NCBI GenBank assembly: GCA_963920635.1
Contig: OY987302.1
Span: 27,813,278 to 27,877,277 of the forward strand
DNA from: Pseudeuparius sepicola
Lineage: Eukaryota > Arthropoda > Insecta > Coleoptera > Anthribidae
Length of the DNA stretch: 64,000 bases
Direction of reading: 5' to 3'
A program made the position numbers and the translations under genes. The notes beneath the pieces were generated by a model. That model ran no database searches. It worked only from the letters and a program-made list of their open reading frames with translations, and was not told the origin of the DNA. Below are positions 41,151 through 53,057 of this stretch, one piece after another. How positions within the stretch are numbered: the stretch's first letter is position 1; each line of letters opens with the position of its first letter.

Positions 41151-43369
41151 TAACCTATATTTTTTATCTGGGCGAAGTCTACCAAAGCGAGAATGCTAGA
41201 GCGAACGTGGTGCACACCTGAAACAAAATTTATGCATTCAGCTACAATTCTGCGATAACTAAGCAGAACTTTAAGGTAACATAACCTATATCGACAGAAA
41301 CAGGTTCGAGATATAATGTGCTTTAAACAGCAAAACCATATCTAGAAATACCTACCTACGACAAAGTTTTCCATCGTGTTAGACTTGCCAAAACCCATGT
41401 GAAAGTGCATTGTCAAAGAAACTCTTTCCTCGGCACAAATATTGATCAAGTCTTAGTTTAAACGGTAAATTAATAAACTCCTCAGCCCCCCACATTTATG
41501 CTTTGCATCGTCTTCGCTTTGCTTCGCAGGATATTAGAGGGCAACAAAGACCCAGAGTACCTAAAAATCTTAAGATGAATCAAATTGTATCGCAAAAATT
41601 CTCGCCATACCTTTCTATTTCTTTACTACTTAGTTTTCCATTATTCCCAGCCACAACGGGACAGGTCACTACACGGGTAAGGGCACAACCATAAGTGCAT
41701 TCTAACCTGGGTTTTTTGAGTTACTCAAGCTTGATTTTCGAAGAAATAGGCAATCTCCAAATAGTTTATCTCCCGTGGAGTTTTCTAAAATATGCTTCGA
41801 AATTTTACATAAAAACCTACACATGACCTACAGGGCGCCCGTCCCATGAAAAGTCGACAATTGAATGGAATAAGAGATGGGCTTCTGGGCTCCCAAGGTC
41901 CCAAACCGCTACGAAATTAGGAAATCCTTGACACCAAAACCAAACCATAGCTGATTACACTATTTTGTTTTTGATATCGCACGTGCGTCTCGGCCACGAT
42001 GTATACAGTACCGACGTTCTCAGGGGCCTCGCCAAATCGCGAAAAAAATGGAAAAGCGGCCCAAACGGCCAGACGGCTTTTTCGATCGAAAACTGCGTCC
42101 TGTAGACGACAGAATATTGTAACTAAAAATGCCTCTAAAGTTGTTATGTCAGCTTTCAATGAATATGTCTGCACTGTTTTCTTACTTACTAAAAGATTTA
42201 GCAGATAAATTTTATGTTTGGGTATCCTGCTTACAGTTTTATAATTTTTATGACTAATTAGAGGCATTTTCTTCATTCTTCATTGTTTTCTCTGTAGAGC
42301 TTCCATCAGTTTCTAGAAATTTGCTAGAACTTTGATTTGCCCTGGGAATTGGGCCTGAGGGAAGTTGAAGGTTATAACGCGATTTTAGTGCGATTTTTGG
42401 AGCTGATAGAATATTCTTGATCAGTGACAGTATCTGACAAGTTTATTTGTGATTTGTGAATGCTAAACAATAAAAGTGGTAACCAAGGCAACGAGTTTGG
42501 ACTGTGATTTTTGAAATACAGTACAATATGTACATATTACTACCAGAAGTAAACGTCATTACAACCGCCTATAGGTCCGGCAGGGCCGGTAGGCGTTTGT
42601 TAACAAGACTATTCATAATGTTAGAGAAGTTACCAATTTATTGAACAGAAAATTTAACACTTGGATTAACAAAAAATATGGCCTTATCTCTTGGCGACCT
42701 AGAAGCCTAGATCTGACACCTGATATACGGGGTGATTCAGGGGGTGGAAAAAAAATAGCTTAATATTACGAATCTAAAATTTAAAATTACTAAAGTCAAC
42801 CAACAAAAAATAAAAATATATTTTCAGAAGTGCATTAAAACCCCTACCTAACAGTGCTTTCCTAGTCAGCTGATAAGTTTGCGCGACAAGGCTGGTGCGC
42901 AGTTGCCAGTTGCACAACATATCGTAAAAGTAGGTAGGTTTTTACCTACTTATTTTTTTTTACGTTTTCACAGAACTCTCAAAAAATTTCCAAATATTGA
43001 GGAAAACGTAGAAGATCGATACCGTTTTGTGGTTTTAAAATTTTTTGAGTAACATTTTTCTGCTGTGACGATAAAAACATCAAGGTCTAAGTTAATTTAT
43101 TACGTTTTTGGCACTCTTTCGTATTTTCAATGTCAATCATTTTCTTAGTTTGTAAATATCGATAGTACCCAGTGCCGAAAACTACTGAGCATTAATAATT
43201 AAAATTGCGCACAAAACGTACCTAGAAACGCACTACCTGTCAATACTGTTTAGACGGAAAACAGGAGGCTATTTTGAATACCTTATCTGTAAACCGCTAA
43301 CGTATTAAAGTTCGTTTATCTAAAAAATGCAAAAAACAAATGTACAAAAAATGCACACAAAAAATCAAT
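41151..43369. other. No gene recognised (2.2 kb)
   Basis: 41890-42210 is GC-richer (GAAAAGCGGCCCAAACGGCC area) with overlapping frames on both strands but no domain. The palindrome GGTCCGGCAGGGCCGG is near 42571. TACGGGGTGATTCAGGGGG at 42726 may be a lone element end. Confidence 0.3.
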
Positions 43370-44735
43370 ATGACGGCCGATCCAAGATGGCGGATTACAT
43401 TTTCTTTTCAACTCCCGACATGGGTATCAAACGAAAGGTCTTGAAGGGTATTACAAGATAAAGCAATGCCTACTATAAAGACAGGCCCTGGCGCACAAAA
43501 ATCACGTGACCATCTTAGTCAGACGTTACATGTCATTTGTCACATAACTGGAAGCGACAGATTGGGTTTTGAGAAGTTTTCAATGTTTAAAGTGTTTTTA
43601 AACGTCTTAGATTATATTTTAGGAACAAGTTTGTGTCGAGTGCGCGTGTGTCCTGGCGGAGGGGAACCGCCCAGGTGTTATTATGGCCTCTGGGTGGGAG
43701 CACGATAAACTGGTGGGAGCCGTGCCGTCCAGGAGTATTGGTGCCGCTCGCACCGACGCGTGAACTGTAAAGGGGAATTCTCCCCCGAACCACAGAATAG
43801 GGAGCCCGGAATTTCGGAATGAACTATTATGGACATGGACCGTATTGGACAGTGGAGCCTGATTCACAGAGGGGTGAACTGCTTACGGGAGATCCGCGAG
43901 TTCAGACGGTCCGGGTGGCTGGAAGCCGTTCCCGTTGACCACGTTCGGGTTTGTGTATTTATTGTATTCACCATTCACCTTGTGCGAAATAAATCAGTGT
44001 TGTAACCGTTGATTTTCGTTGTCGACCCACGCCCCGATACGGTTTAGGTATCTATTCGGTCTTTCACGCTGCCGAACAAGTGAGACCTAGTCAATATTTG
44101 CAGTATACCATCATCATTTTTATTTCGTAAAAAATAACCTAAATACCAAATATTGGGTCTGTTTATATTATATTTATACATATTACAAAAGCCAGGAAGA
44201 AAGTGTCGCCATAACAAACATTTGTTTTACCTCGGGATGAAAATTTCCGTCAAAAATGGATTCGTCAAATCCCAACTGAGATTTAATTTCTAAAAAACCC
44301 TTAAGTATGTGTGACTAACACATTTTCAAGAAAGTGAAACAATAATTAAAGTGGACAAATGTGTTGTGGGAGGAAAATACCTGTAGAGAATATCACCTAA
44401 GCTAAAGGAAGGTGATGTCCCAACAATTTTTGAGAAGTGCCAAAATATTGTGAGTGCCCAAAACAGCTGAGGCAGGTTGAAAATTTTGAAAAAACAATTA
44501 GAGAAAGCTTGGATGCACAAAACCAATAATGTAATAGATGAAAGAAAACTTGCCAAATTTTACGAAATTTGTTTTTTCTACTTATCTCCAAAAATGCCTT
44601 TCATTAAATAGCACTAAGTTGGTCACGTGACTACGCGATTATGCGTTAGCGCCGTGGCCTGTCTTTATCGTTGGCCTCGAAGATAAAGTTAGTGACGTCA
44701 CAAAAAAATCAAAATGGCCGCCGATTCATCAATGT
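43370..44735. repeat. Imperfect foldback interrupted by a GC-rich insert
   Basis: GACGGCCGATCCAAGATGGC at 43372 pairs loosely with AAAATGGCCGCCGATTCATC at 44710. AAAGACAGGCCCTGGCGC pairs with GCGCCGTGGCCTGTCTTTAT (44648-44668). ATCACGTGACCATCTTAG pairs with CTAAGTTGGTCACGTGAC (44613-44630). Divergence of the arms makes it older than the TA-flanked foldbacks. Confidence 0.55.
43631..44073. mobile_element. 443-bp GC-rich insert between 8-bp direct repeats
   Basis: GAACAAGT occurs at 43623-43630 and 44074-44081. The DNA between is clearly richer in G+C than both flanks and has AATAAA followed by TGTTGTAACCGTTG near its right end (43988-44010). It resembles part of an LTR or a processed 3' end. 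LTR termini (TG...CA) do not coincide with the direct repeats, so the class is open. Confidence 0.4.
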
Positions 44736-45158
44736 AAAAACATACTACAGATAAAAAAATTGCCGGTAAACTTGTCTCGTGTAAATTTATAACCACATTT
44801 CGTTAAAATGGATTGTTTACCAACTCACTTTTGGTAAATATATTTTTTCAACAAAAAATGCCTTGTGATGTAAACAAATAGATGAGCGGGTGTTGAATAT
44901 ACTCGATGTTTGTTTTTAAAAACACATATCTTAACGTGTAATTTCAGTGCTATATGTGCTAATCATGGATGCTATTGTTAACACTTGTCGCGTTTTTTAA
45001 TACCGCTCCTGTTATTAAATAATTTGAATTACCTACTACTCCATTTAACGAGCCTTGGATGAACTTGTGTCGTAGTTAAAATTAAAAGTAGGTACCTACT
45101 TAAAATGAAAGGTAGTAAGTTTTTAATTTCGCACCCCCCCATCTTCCAAACTGATCGA
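44736..45158. other. No gene recognised
   Basis: AT-rich, ending in GCACCCCCCCATCTTCC at about 45131 just before the duplicated block. Confidence 0.3.
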
Positions 45159-45564
45159 CAAAATTTGAAAAATAAAACTTGGACGTATAGAGAATTGAAA
45201 GCTCTTTCCGACGCTGTATCACTCGACCCCCTCACATCCCATTTGAAATTTTTGAGGGGTGTCAACCACGCTTGGGGGGTTGATGTTAAGGGTGTTAAAT
45301 TTAGACCAAAATATGTTCCCATCTCAAATAAAATCGACGGGTTTTTGCGTTATTATTTTTTTTTTTTTCAAAATTTGAAAAATAAAACTTGGACGTATAG
45401 AGAATTGAAAGCTCTTTCCGACGCTGTATCACTCGACCCCCTCACATCCCATTTGAAATTTTTGAGGGGTGTCAACCACGCTTGGGGGGTTGATGTTAAG
45501 GGTGTTAAATTTAGACCAAAATATGTTCCCATCTCAAATAAAATCGACGGGTTTTTGCGTTATT
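45159..45564. repeat. Perfect tandem duplication, 196-bp units, period 210
   Basis: 45159-45354 and 45369-45564 are identical, separated by ATTTTTTTTTTTTT (14 bases). The unit contains AACCACGCTTGGGGGG and GACGGGTTTTTGCG, sequence of an element whose end GTCGGGCCACCCTG-TA lies at 45612. A 176-codon frame spans both units only because the duplication keeps phase; it is not a gene. Confidence 0.9.
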
Positions 45565-45774
45565 GCGAAAAATTATTTTTCTGGGAATTATCGGCTCTGT
45601 TTCGTTTTCGTCGGGCCACCCTGTATAAGACGTAACCGCCCTGCTTAAACTGACCGTCCGTTTTTTCCGTTGTAATGGATTTTATTAATCTACCGACCCG
45701 TAGCTGCCATTGATAGTGGTGAGACATCTATGTATTTCTAAAAAATTTGGAGTGAATAGAAGCTGGAAAACTTT

Positions 45775-46300
45775 CGCCCGAGGATCTGATATATGATGAT
45801 GGTCGGGAAAAGAGAATGGGATGTTTACGATTTATTACAGATCTAAGGAGGTCTCGGCTGAAGTATAATGCATATTACTCTTATAATATTGCTTATATGC
45901 TGATATGGGAGGATATCAGGGGTGTAGCGATGATTTCAGGATAATATGTGTTATTTCATTCGCCTTAACCTTCGTGCCGAGTTCAGGAAGCAGCAACAAA
46001 CACTATAGGTTGCGATTTTGGATAGCAAAGCAAGCATATTTGGTGTTACTTAAAAGCGTGCTGGCGGGGATGGAGCTGCATTGAGTCATATTACAATTAA
46101 TTGATGAAACCGGTTGCAATGGTAAGATGTGGGACTAGTAAAAATTTAAAGGTATATGTAAAATTTAAAGGTAGGTAAACCTACTTCCACAGTGATCAGA
46201 AAGGGGAAGCTGATGATTAGTATTAAGCCGTCCTGAGGAGGCCACAACTATAAGTTACCGCAGATTACGCCCCATATGTAAGGTGTAAAAATGATACAAA
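45775..46300 (+). repeat. Dispersed repeat B, copies 2 and 3
   Basis: 45775-45940: GATCTGATATATGATGATGG, ACGATTTATTACAGATCTAA and TATGGGAGGATATCAGGGG. 46195-46300: CTGAGGAGGCCACAACTA, TTACCGCAGATTACGCCCC and ATATGTAAGG. Both align with parts of 29724-29925 and are more decayed. Confidence 0.5.
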
Positions 46301-47869
46301 ATGAACGGTTTAGTGTATTTTTCTTAGAGCAATACTTCAGAACAACGACCTTCTTATGTTTCTATAAGTGCCCCACCTCTATCATATGCATGCACGTTGT
46401 TTGCGGAAACTGCAGTAGCAAACAAAATAAAAAAACTAAGTACAAAATGTGCAAATATACACCAAAAATAAAACGCTCTATCAGTGTTTACTTGAACTTT
46501 AACTTGAATATAACTAGCGAATCGCGAAACGCTCTACGACAATGACATGCTCCACAAACCTGTACCCACAGAACAGGTTAGCCTGTACCAAGACCAAGTC
46601 AAGACAGTCAAAACTGGAAAGTCGCCACTGGTCTTAGCGCTAAATTTACTTTAACGTAGGAGTAATACGATTGTCGACTACTTTTTTAACATTACATTGA
46701 AGTATTTTTTTATGAATGAGCGCCCCTCTTTTTACTGATATAAATTGGTTGAATAACTATTCGTAAAAACAATTCTACTTTTCGACATGAAGATGAGTGA
46801 AGCCATCTATCCAGCGGTGTCAGACTTTGCCCCCGTCTAGGTAATCTGTAATAATTGAATTAACGCTCCAGCACCCAGTGGCTGGCCGGCCGGCCACTCA
46901 GCAAACTAAACAGCTACTGTCAGGCTCTTTTGTTGTTTAGAAAAAAACAATAAAAATGAAAACGTGCAAAATGGATAAAGTTATTCATCGTTACGCGTGG
47001 CAAATACTGGTGCTTATATGATGTGAATACAATATTCCCACAAGATGTTTGAAGTGTCTGCGCCTGCTCTTTGTAGAATCAAGACTGAAATCAAAAATAA
47101 AGCAGGGGAGGAACCTATACATACATTGTTTCGTCGGTTTCAACTTCCAGAAAATGATTGATTGAAATATGGCAACAAAGTTCTCCAGAGCCAACCTAAA
47201 AACCATTTACTTGAAGCAGTATCGTCGAGTTACTCGGGTGCTATGGTTCATCTGCCCCACGTTTTAATCGTCGACATTTTCCTTTTCAATAAGCCTCCAC
47301 ATGTGGTTAAATTTATTACATCATGACTGAATAACCCTTACAGGAAGCAAATTCAAACATGAGAATTAATATCTTACTTGTAAGGTAGTTTTCGAATTTG
47401 AACTCCGCTTGAGAGAGTTTTAGAAGTGCTTTATTTTGACACCGCAAGATAAAAACCGGCAAAGAAATAAATAGTTGTGGGAGTTTTATACGGCTAACTC
47501 TGCATGCCCACTAATGGGCTGTAAATTCTAGTGCTTCATCTGAAATAAAACACAATTACCAAGGCCATAAATGTACTTGTTTATAAAACGTAGGTATACA
47601 TTTTAGGATGATCACATCGAAAATAATGTATAACTTAACGTATGTAGATACACACATTATTGTGACCGATTTAGATCTGATTTTATATTGGTTATGATTG
47701 GCATTATTAGTATCTGTCTGCCAATCTACCGATGCATCAACTGACGGTAACAGCTTACCAATAATTATATGCGTAAACCTAATCGACACACTTACCGCGA
47801 GAAGGAAGCTTTATCCGTTTATGAATTTGAGTGCGCGTCACCTGACCTGTCGAGGTGTTCTTTTTAGAC
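46301..47869. other. No gene recognised (1.6 kb)
   Basis: A palindromic CTGGCCGGCCGGCCA near 46882 stands out. The remainder is AT-rich with short frames lacking domains. Confidence 0.3.
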
Positions 47870-48025
47870 AAATTAATGGAATGTTGAGACTCGGGGAGAA
47901 CAGAAAGCGTTCATCCGCCCGCCGTTCTGATAATAATAATATCCCGAAAGAGAGATGATTCATTACAATGATCTATCTGAAGAGGCTACAATCGAGGTAC
48001 CGCAGATTATGTTCCATGTAGAAAA
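47870..48025 (+). repeat. Dispersed repeat B, copy 4
   Basis: GAAAGCGTTCATCCGCCCGC (shared with copy 5), GAAGAGGCTACAATCGAGG, TACCGCAGATTATGTTCCAT. Same orientation as the others. Confidence 0.5.
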
Positions 48026-48578
48026 AATGCGTTTTGTAGTAAAAACAAAGTAACTTGTTCTAATAGTTATTTCGTCGGAGTAATTCAAGCCCTTGTCCAC
48101 AAAACTGATGCTTGGTGATATATAGAGCAAGCCAAATATGCAACACACATATTTTGTATATTTAGCATATTATATGCATTTTTTAGATATTTGCATATAT
48201 CCTTAAAATATGGCATATTGTGCATAATTGAAAGAATTTAGGATAATTTAAATCTTTGTTTCATTCATTTTTGGGAACAGGGGTCAGGGGTCGGTGTCTA
48301 GGTAGGTAGGTACCTGGTTTTCCCAAAATAATATAGGTAAATTATAATTTTATGGGCACTAATCCTGGTGATCTGAAAAGGAATAAAGTAGGTATTTATA
48401 CCTATTTAATAAAGTACAATTATTGAAAAGGACAGAATAAGTTATAGATAGGTATATTTTTATAAACGAAGGATAATCCATTTCTGCATTTTATTTCTGA
48501 TTCTGCTTTTGAAGTGATCACGTCGGCCTCGATTTGTGTTTGTTTTGTGTTGGGAGTTGTTGTATTTCACTAAGTAAA
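48026..48578. other. 5' flank of the zinc-finger/hAT-like pseudogene
   Basis: AT-rich to 48480, then GC-richer over the last 80 bases (GTCGGCCTCGATTTGTGTTT), as expected for an old 5' UTR. No TATA/initiator pair was recognised. Confidence 0.3.
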
Positions 48579-49364
48579 ATGCCCAAAGTCGATAGTGCGT
48601 CAGTGTGGAGTGTGGATTAAGCCATACAAAGAACTAAGAATAGATATGAGAAAAGTCTACTGTTCTGCGTGCATTAAAATTGTAAGTATAGTTTTTGAAT
48701 ATTCAATATACAGAGTGTAACAATGGTGCAAAATCGTTCGAAAGTTAAATTCTTCTTGGGATACCTATATTATGGAACCCCATATATTTTTTTTCGTTTG
48801 TCTATCTATATTTTTTTATCTAGAAAAATAACAAATATTATATCAACCGATTTCGCACCATTGGGACACTCAGGAATCACGACACTTTCGATTAACATTT
48901 CTATCGAAGTTCCTACCTACGTATCTACTGATATTCAGGTTAATAATTCAATTTTTCTTTCATTGCAGATTCCATGCCACAACAAATTCCAAGTAGACCA
49001 ACATGTGAAAACTTCTACTCATATCGCCAAATTGAGTAAGATGAAATCTGGAGATGTGCCACAACCGACATTAACGCAATGTTTCCAACCAATGTCCAAA
49101 AATAAGGAGCCAAATGAACATCTTTAACCGAGACCTATGTCGTGCAATGGTGGGGTCAAATATTCCGTTGTCAAAGCTACGTAATCAAAACTTCACCTCT
49201 TTTCTCCAGAAGTATTGTAAATTTAATGTCCCAAGTGAAACAACACTACGAAGAAACGACGTAAGTTCCTTGTATTCGGAGGTAATCGAGGACATTAAAA
49301 AATTCGAAACAGATATTTTTACATATATGTATTGATGAAACCACCGATTCAAGAGGACGTTATA
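48579..49364 (+). pseudogene. BED-finger / hAT-transposase-like gene (CGGBP1-like), intron-containing relic
   Basis: From the ATG at 48579 the frame gives MPKVDSAS. A 7-bp tandem duplication (GTGTGGA at 48603-48616) shifts it. Then VWIKPYKEL...VYCSACIKI ends at a GTAAGT donor (48682). After the acceptor TTTCATTGCAG (to 48968) it continues CHNKFQVDQHVKTSTH, completing a C-x2-C...H-x5-H zinc finger, and QPTLTQCFQPMSKNK. After a frame change near 49120 follows FNRDLCRAMVGSNIPLSKLR and PSETTLRRNDVSSLYSEVIE. After another near 49325 comes IDETTDSRGRY, the conserved hAT/DUF659 box. The gene breaks off where the foldback at 49365 inserted. Family assignment follows the order of these motifs. A transposon-derived host gene or a hAT transposase are both possible. 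Confidence 0.75.
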
Positions 49365-50307
49365 CAGTGTGGATAGAAATTGTGGAATATTGCTTATATT
49401 TCTTAAAATATTCCTCATATATGAAAAACTTGTTTTAATAAAAGTGTTAGGGGAAATAATTTCCCGTTTAGTGATATCAAGCAATCTTTCGTAGCACAAA
49501 AAATGTGGTTGCCATGGTAACCGACTTGATTTTTTTAAATGGCACCATATACGTTTTTTTGGTGAAAATTGATACATTGGAACTGAATACGATACGATAC
49601 AATTTTAATTGGGTCGCATAAGAAAAAAATACAAAAAAAAGTTTTCTATTATTGTCAATGTTTATCAAAATAATTATTAATATCAAGTTAGCCATGCCAA
49701 AATCAGAACAATGGGAAACTGTCACTAGCTGTCAGTTGCTTGTAATTGTGTGCATTGTTATACAGTAAACGTACTTTTTTACACAATTTTCTGGGTACTA
49801 AAGTACTTAGTTAGTTATAATGGCGCTTGAATTAAGTGAAACGGAAAGAATACAGGTTAACATACTAAGTACTTAAGTACACAGAAAATTTAGTAAAAAA
49901 GTACGTTTAGTGTAACAATGTACACAGTTACACAGCTAGTGATAGTTTCGCATTGTTCTGATTTTGGCATGGTTAACTTGATGTTAATAATAATTTTGAT
50001 AAACCTTGTCAATAGCATAATAGAAAACTTAATTTGTTTTTATTTTTTTCTTATGCGAACCCATTAAAATTGTATTATATCGTATTCAGAAAGATCCAGT
50101 GTTTCAATTTTCACCAAAAAAGTATATAGTGCCATTTAAAAAAATTAAATCGGTTACCATGGCAACCACATTTTTTGTGCTACGAAAGATTGCTTGATAT
50201 CACTAAACGGGAAATAATTTCCCCTAACACTTTTATTAAAACATGTTTTTGATATGAGGAATATTTTAAGAAATGTAAGCAATATTCCACAATTTCTATC
50301 CACACTG
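49365..50307. repeat. 943-bp foldback, TA-flanked, CAGTGTGGATAG ends
   Basis: CAGTGTGGATAGAAATTGTG at 49365 is complementary to CACAATTTCTATCCACACTG ending at 50307. TA flanks both (49363-49364, 50308-50309). The arms of about 430 bases pair well, e.g. GTTGCCATGGTAACCGA / TCGGTTACCATGGCAAC and GGGGAAATAATTTCCCG / CGGGAAATAATTTCCCC. It interrupts the hAT-like relic just after IDETTDSRGRY. Confidence 0.88.
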
Positions 50308-50399
50308 TAGATTAAAAACAAGTAATTGCCAATACAGAGCCTTTTCGAAAGAATAGACAGTTTAGTGTATTGCGAGAAATGGCCAAGCGGCCGAAATGA

Positions 50400-50635
50400 G
50401 GAGAGCGCTTCCATCATTGAAGTATTTCAGGAGAGTGAGCAGAGAGCGTTCATCCGGCTGCAGAGAGCAGGACTCAATGATCCGAGGACCGACGCCTCAC
50501 AGGAGGAAACACCTAACTGTCTGGCGGGTCTGATATATGATGATGGTTAGAAAGAGAGAACGGGATGTTCGTGATTTATTATCGTGATCTAAGGTATCGC
50601 AGATTACGCGGCGGCATGTAAAGCCCGGACCACAC
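50400..50635 (+). repeat. Dispersed repeat B, copy 5 (longest)
   Basis: Carries the 5' part missing elsewhere: one frame reads QRAFIRLQRAGLNDPRTDAS then QEETPNCLAGLIYDDG, followed by nucleotide blocks TTCGTGATTTATTATCG and GGTATCGCAGATTACG common to all copies. Protein unrecognised. Confidence 0.6.
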
Positions 50636-50760
50636 TTCGCGCTACACTATGGCGAAAATGTGGATAATCGAAGCGCGGGAGAAAAGGTGTAAAGCCTGAC
50701 GCGAGGGAGGATCGTTTTGAACCGAAATTTGTAATTTTTCTTAAGAGACAACGGACAATA

Positions 50761-51637
50761 CAGGGTGTCCCAGCGGAAACGTAACAGGCTCTATAACGGC
50801 CGGGAAAATTGTTTCTTGGAAAAACGCAAAAATAGGTCAATTTTGTTTGGCAGGGGGACATCTTTTGGCATAATTTGATAGATCTATCTGCAACCCCCTG
50901 AGCAGGGGTTAAACCCCTACAAAAAATTTAAATGGGAAGGGGGTTCATGTCGCACACCTTTGGAAACGTCTCTCAACTCTATACACCTGCATGAGATTTT
51001 CAAAAATCGATCGACTTTTCAAAAAGATACAGCGTGAAAAATGCAAAACATTCATTTTCAATTATTGCCTGGTATTGTTAAACAATAGAAGATCTGCGTC
51101 TCCGTATTATAAACGAATGTCGACAAATCACCCCTGAAATGTTGCACAATGTTCGGCAGCGTTTTGAACAAAATATTTATTATTGAATGGGCAACATTTT
51201 GAGCATTTATTACAATAAAGTTTCAATTTCCTTCCGTTTATCAAATTTTCGTCAAAATAATGTTGCTGAACATGCTTTCTATAACTTACAGCCCCCGACC
51301 ACCACTTTCGGCTTAATTGTTTAATAATACCAGGCAATAATTGAAAATGAATGTTTTGTATTTTACTCGGTTGATCTTTTTGAAAAGTCGATCGATTTTC
51401 GAATATCTGATGCAGGTGTATAGAGATCTGAGAGGCATTTCCAAAGGTGTGTGACATGAACCCCCTTCCCATTTAAATTTTTTGAAGGGGTTCAACCCCT
51501 GCTCAGGGGGTTGCAGATAGATCTATCAATTTTATGCCAAAATATGTCCAAACAAAATTGACCTATTTTTGCGTTTTTCCAAGAAAAAATTTTCCCGGCC
51601 GTTATAGAGCCTGTTACGTTTCCGCTGGGACACCCTG
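50761..51637. repeat. 877-bp foldback, TA-flanked, CAGGGTGTCCCAGCGG ends
   Basis: TA-CAGGGTGTCCCAGCGGAAAC and GTTTCCGCTGGGACACCCTG-TA. The arms of about 340 bases pair through TATAACGGCCGGGAAAAT / ATTTTCCCGGCCGTTATA, TGCAACCCCCTGAGCAGGGG / CCCCTGCTCAGGGGGTTGCA, and CAATTATTGCCTGGTATTGT / AATACCAGGCAATAATTG. Middle about 160 bases unpaired. Confidence 0.88.
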
Positions 51638-51747
51638 TATAAGACATGCCTTGAGTTATCCCGCACCTTGAAATATTTTTCAACCTTCCAGTTTTAAACA
51701 AATATACCCAGTTGTGGAAACATCTGTATTTTGAAACTTAGAGATTT

Positions 51748-52239
51748 CATTTCATTCCTTTTTTAATTCTGAATCCAACGATATACAGGGCGAATCGGGT
51801 GAATCTTTTTTTTTTGTAACAGGACTTTAATAGGTGATAGATCTTGGCACTTTTTTCGTATAAGCTATATCTTTTTAAGGCTTCATAGAAAAGTTACAGG
51901 ATGTTCATGTTTAAAAAAATATGTGGACTTTTTACCAAACTAGTTAAGGTATATTTAAGTCATATTTTGTACATGTTATAAAGGCATCGTTTAGCATAAA
52001 ACCTTTTAATATCAAACATCTAGATCTAGAAGAACCATTGGCTGATTTTTCTCAGCGAAAAATTAATCTCTTTGTATAGAAATAAAACAGAATAAAATTT
52101 AAAGTATTTCTGAAAAATTAACTAAAAAATTAGCTTGATAAGCAAGATTCAAAGTAAAAAAAATATATTTCCAGCTTTAAATAGGGTAACTACGAAGGCC
52201 TGGAAGGGACACTCGCCTTTTTTTCATATCCGCTCCTGA
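51748..52239. repeat. Lone arm of a CAGGGCGAATCGGG-ended element next to a dispersed block
   Basis: 51748-51784 is the complement of 11211-11244. TA-CAGGGCGAATCGGGTGAAT begins at 51786. No opposite arm was found. The remaining bases are AT-rich without a gene. Confidence 0.45.
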
Positions 52240-52350
52240 AATTTCGACTTATAAATCGAAACTTTAAAGTTTCGACTTATAAGACGAAATATTGAACTAA
52301 TATTTCGACTTTTAACTCGAAACTTTAAAGCTTCGAGTTATAAGTCGGCA
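52240..52350. repeat. Cluster of TTTCGACTTATAA / TTATAAGTCGAAA palindromes
   Basis: ATTTCGACTTATAAATCGAA, TTTCGACTTATAAGACGAAA, TTTCGACTTTTAACTCGAAA and CTTCGAGTTATAAGTCGGC follow one another, linked by ACTTTAAAG. Four related palindromic units in about 110 bases suggest protein-binding sites or a local array. Confidence 0.65.
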
Positions 52351-52574
52351 TATATTCGCTGCGTAAGGCAAGATGTCATTATCTTGTACAGCGTAACCAA
52401 GCAGGTTATTGGGCGTTACTTGGCAGGGTTATCCGTATTCCGCTGGTCTTTTGGTAACACGTAGGTTGATCAAATTTTTTAGTTAATTTTTCAGAAATAT
52501 ACTGAAATAATACAAAACAATCAAACTTTCCATCAAACCATCACACATGCGCAGAGGACATTTTTATCTGCAAA

Positions 52575-52992
52575 GGGGCCGCGGTGGCGTCGCTCGTACC
52601 GGCGCTGACTTTTTAGACTGCATGTTTTCCTGCCTTCGATCGACCTTGGTTCGAGGCAGGCGCATGCATATGTCTCTAAAGAAAAACACCGCTATAGCCA
52701 AGAGCGCTGGACAAATGTGGGTTCAGGGTATTGCTCCTTAATAGGCTTTATACGTGTGATTTACTAATTGTCCTACACTCACTGGGATTACTACGGTTTT
52801 CTAGGGTTTCCGTAGTACTTGAGCGAATGCTATCCTAGTTCTATCGGGAAAAAAGTCGGCCCTAGTCGCAAATGGCAACGAAGACAAAATAATAGTAATT
52901 GCCCCCCTCCCCCGCACAAGCATGTGGTTGCTTCTGGGGTACTCCTAGTTTGGAGTATTGTGAGGGTGAGAATTATTATTATTATTATTATA
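52575..52992 (+). repeat. SINE family S1, full-length copy
   Basis: tRNA-like head GGCCGCGGTGGCGTCGCTCG, B box GGTTCGAGGC at 52648-52657, body with CACTGGGATTACTACGG and TAGTTCTATCGGGAA, and a 3' part CCCGCACAAGCATGTGG, ACTCCTAGTTTGGAGTATTG, GAGGGTGAG, then (ATT)n. The head plus ATT tail define a tRNA-derived SINE of about 400 bp. Four other copies or fragments: 13672, 26838, 36075 (minus), 39252 (minus). Confidence 0.82.
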
Positions 52993-53057
52993 TATATAAT
53001 TAAAATCAACATAAAAAATTACTACTACTATACAAGATAAGATCTTAAAAATATATA

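Noticed and set aside
41999..42208. Overlapping frames on both strands (41917-42276)
   Set aside because: Opposite-strand open frames from GC-richer sequence; neither shows a domain.
45105..45635. 176-codon open frame
   Set aside because: It owes its length to an in-phase perfect duplication of repeat-element DNA and has no domain.
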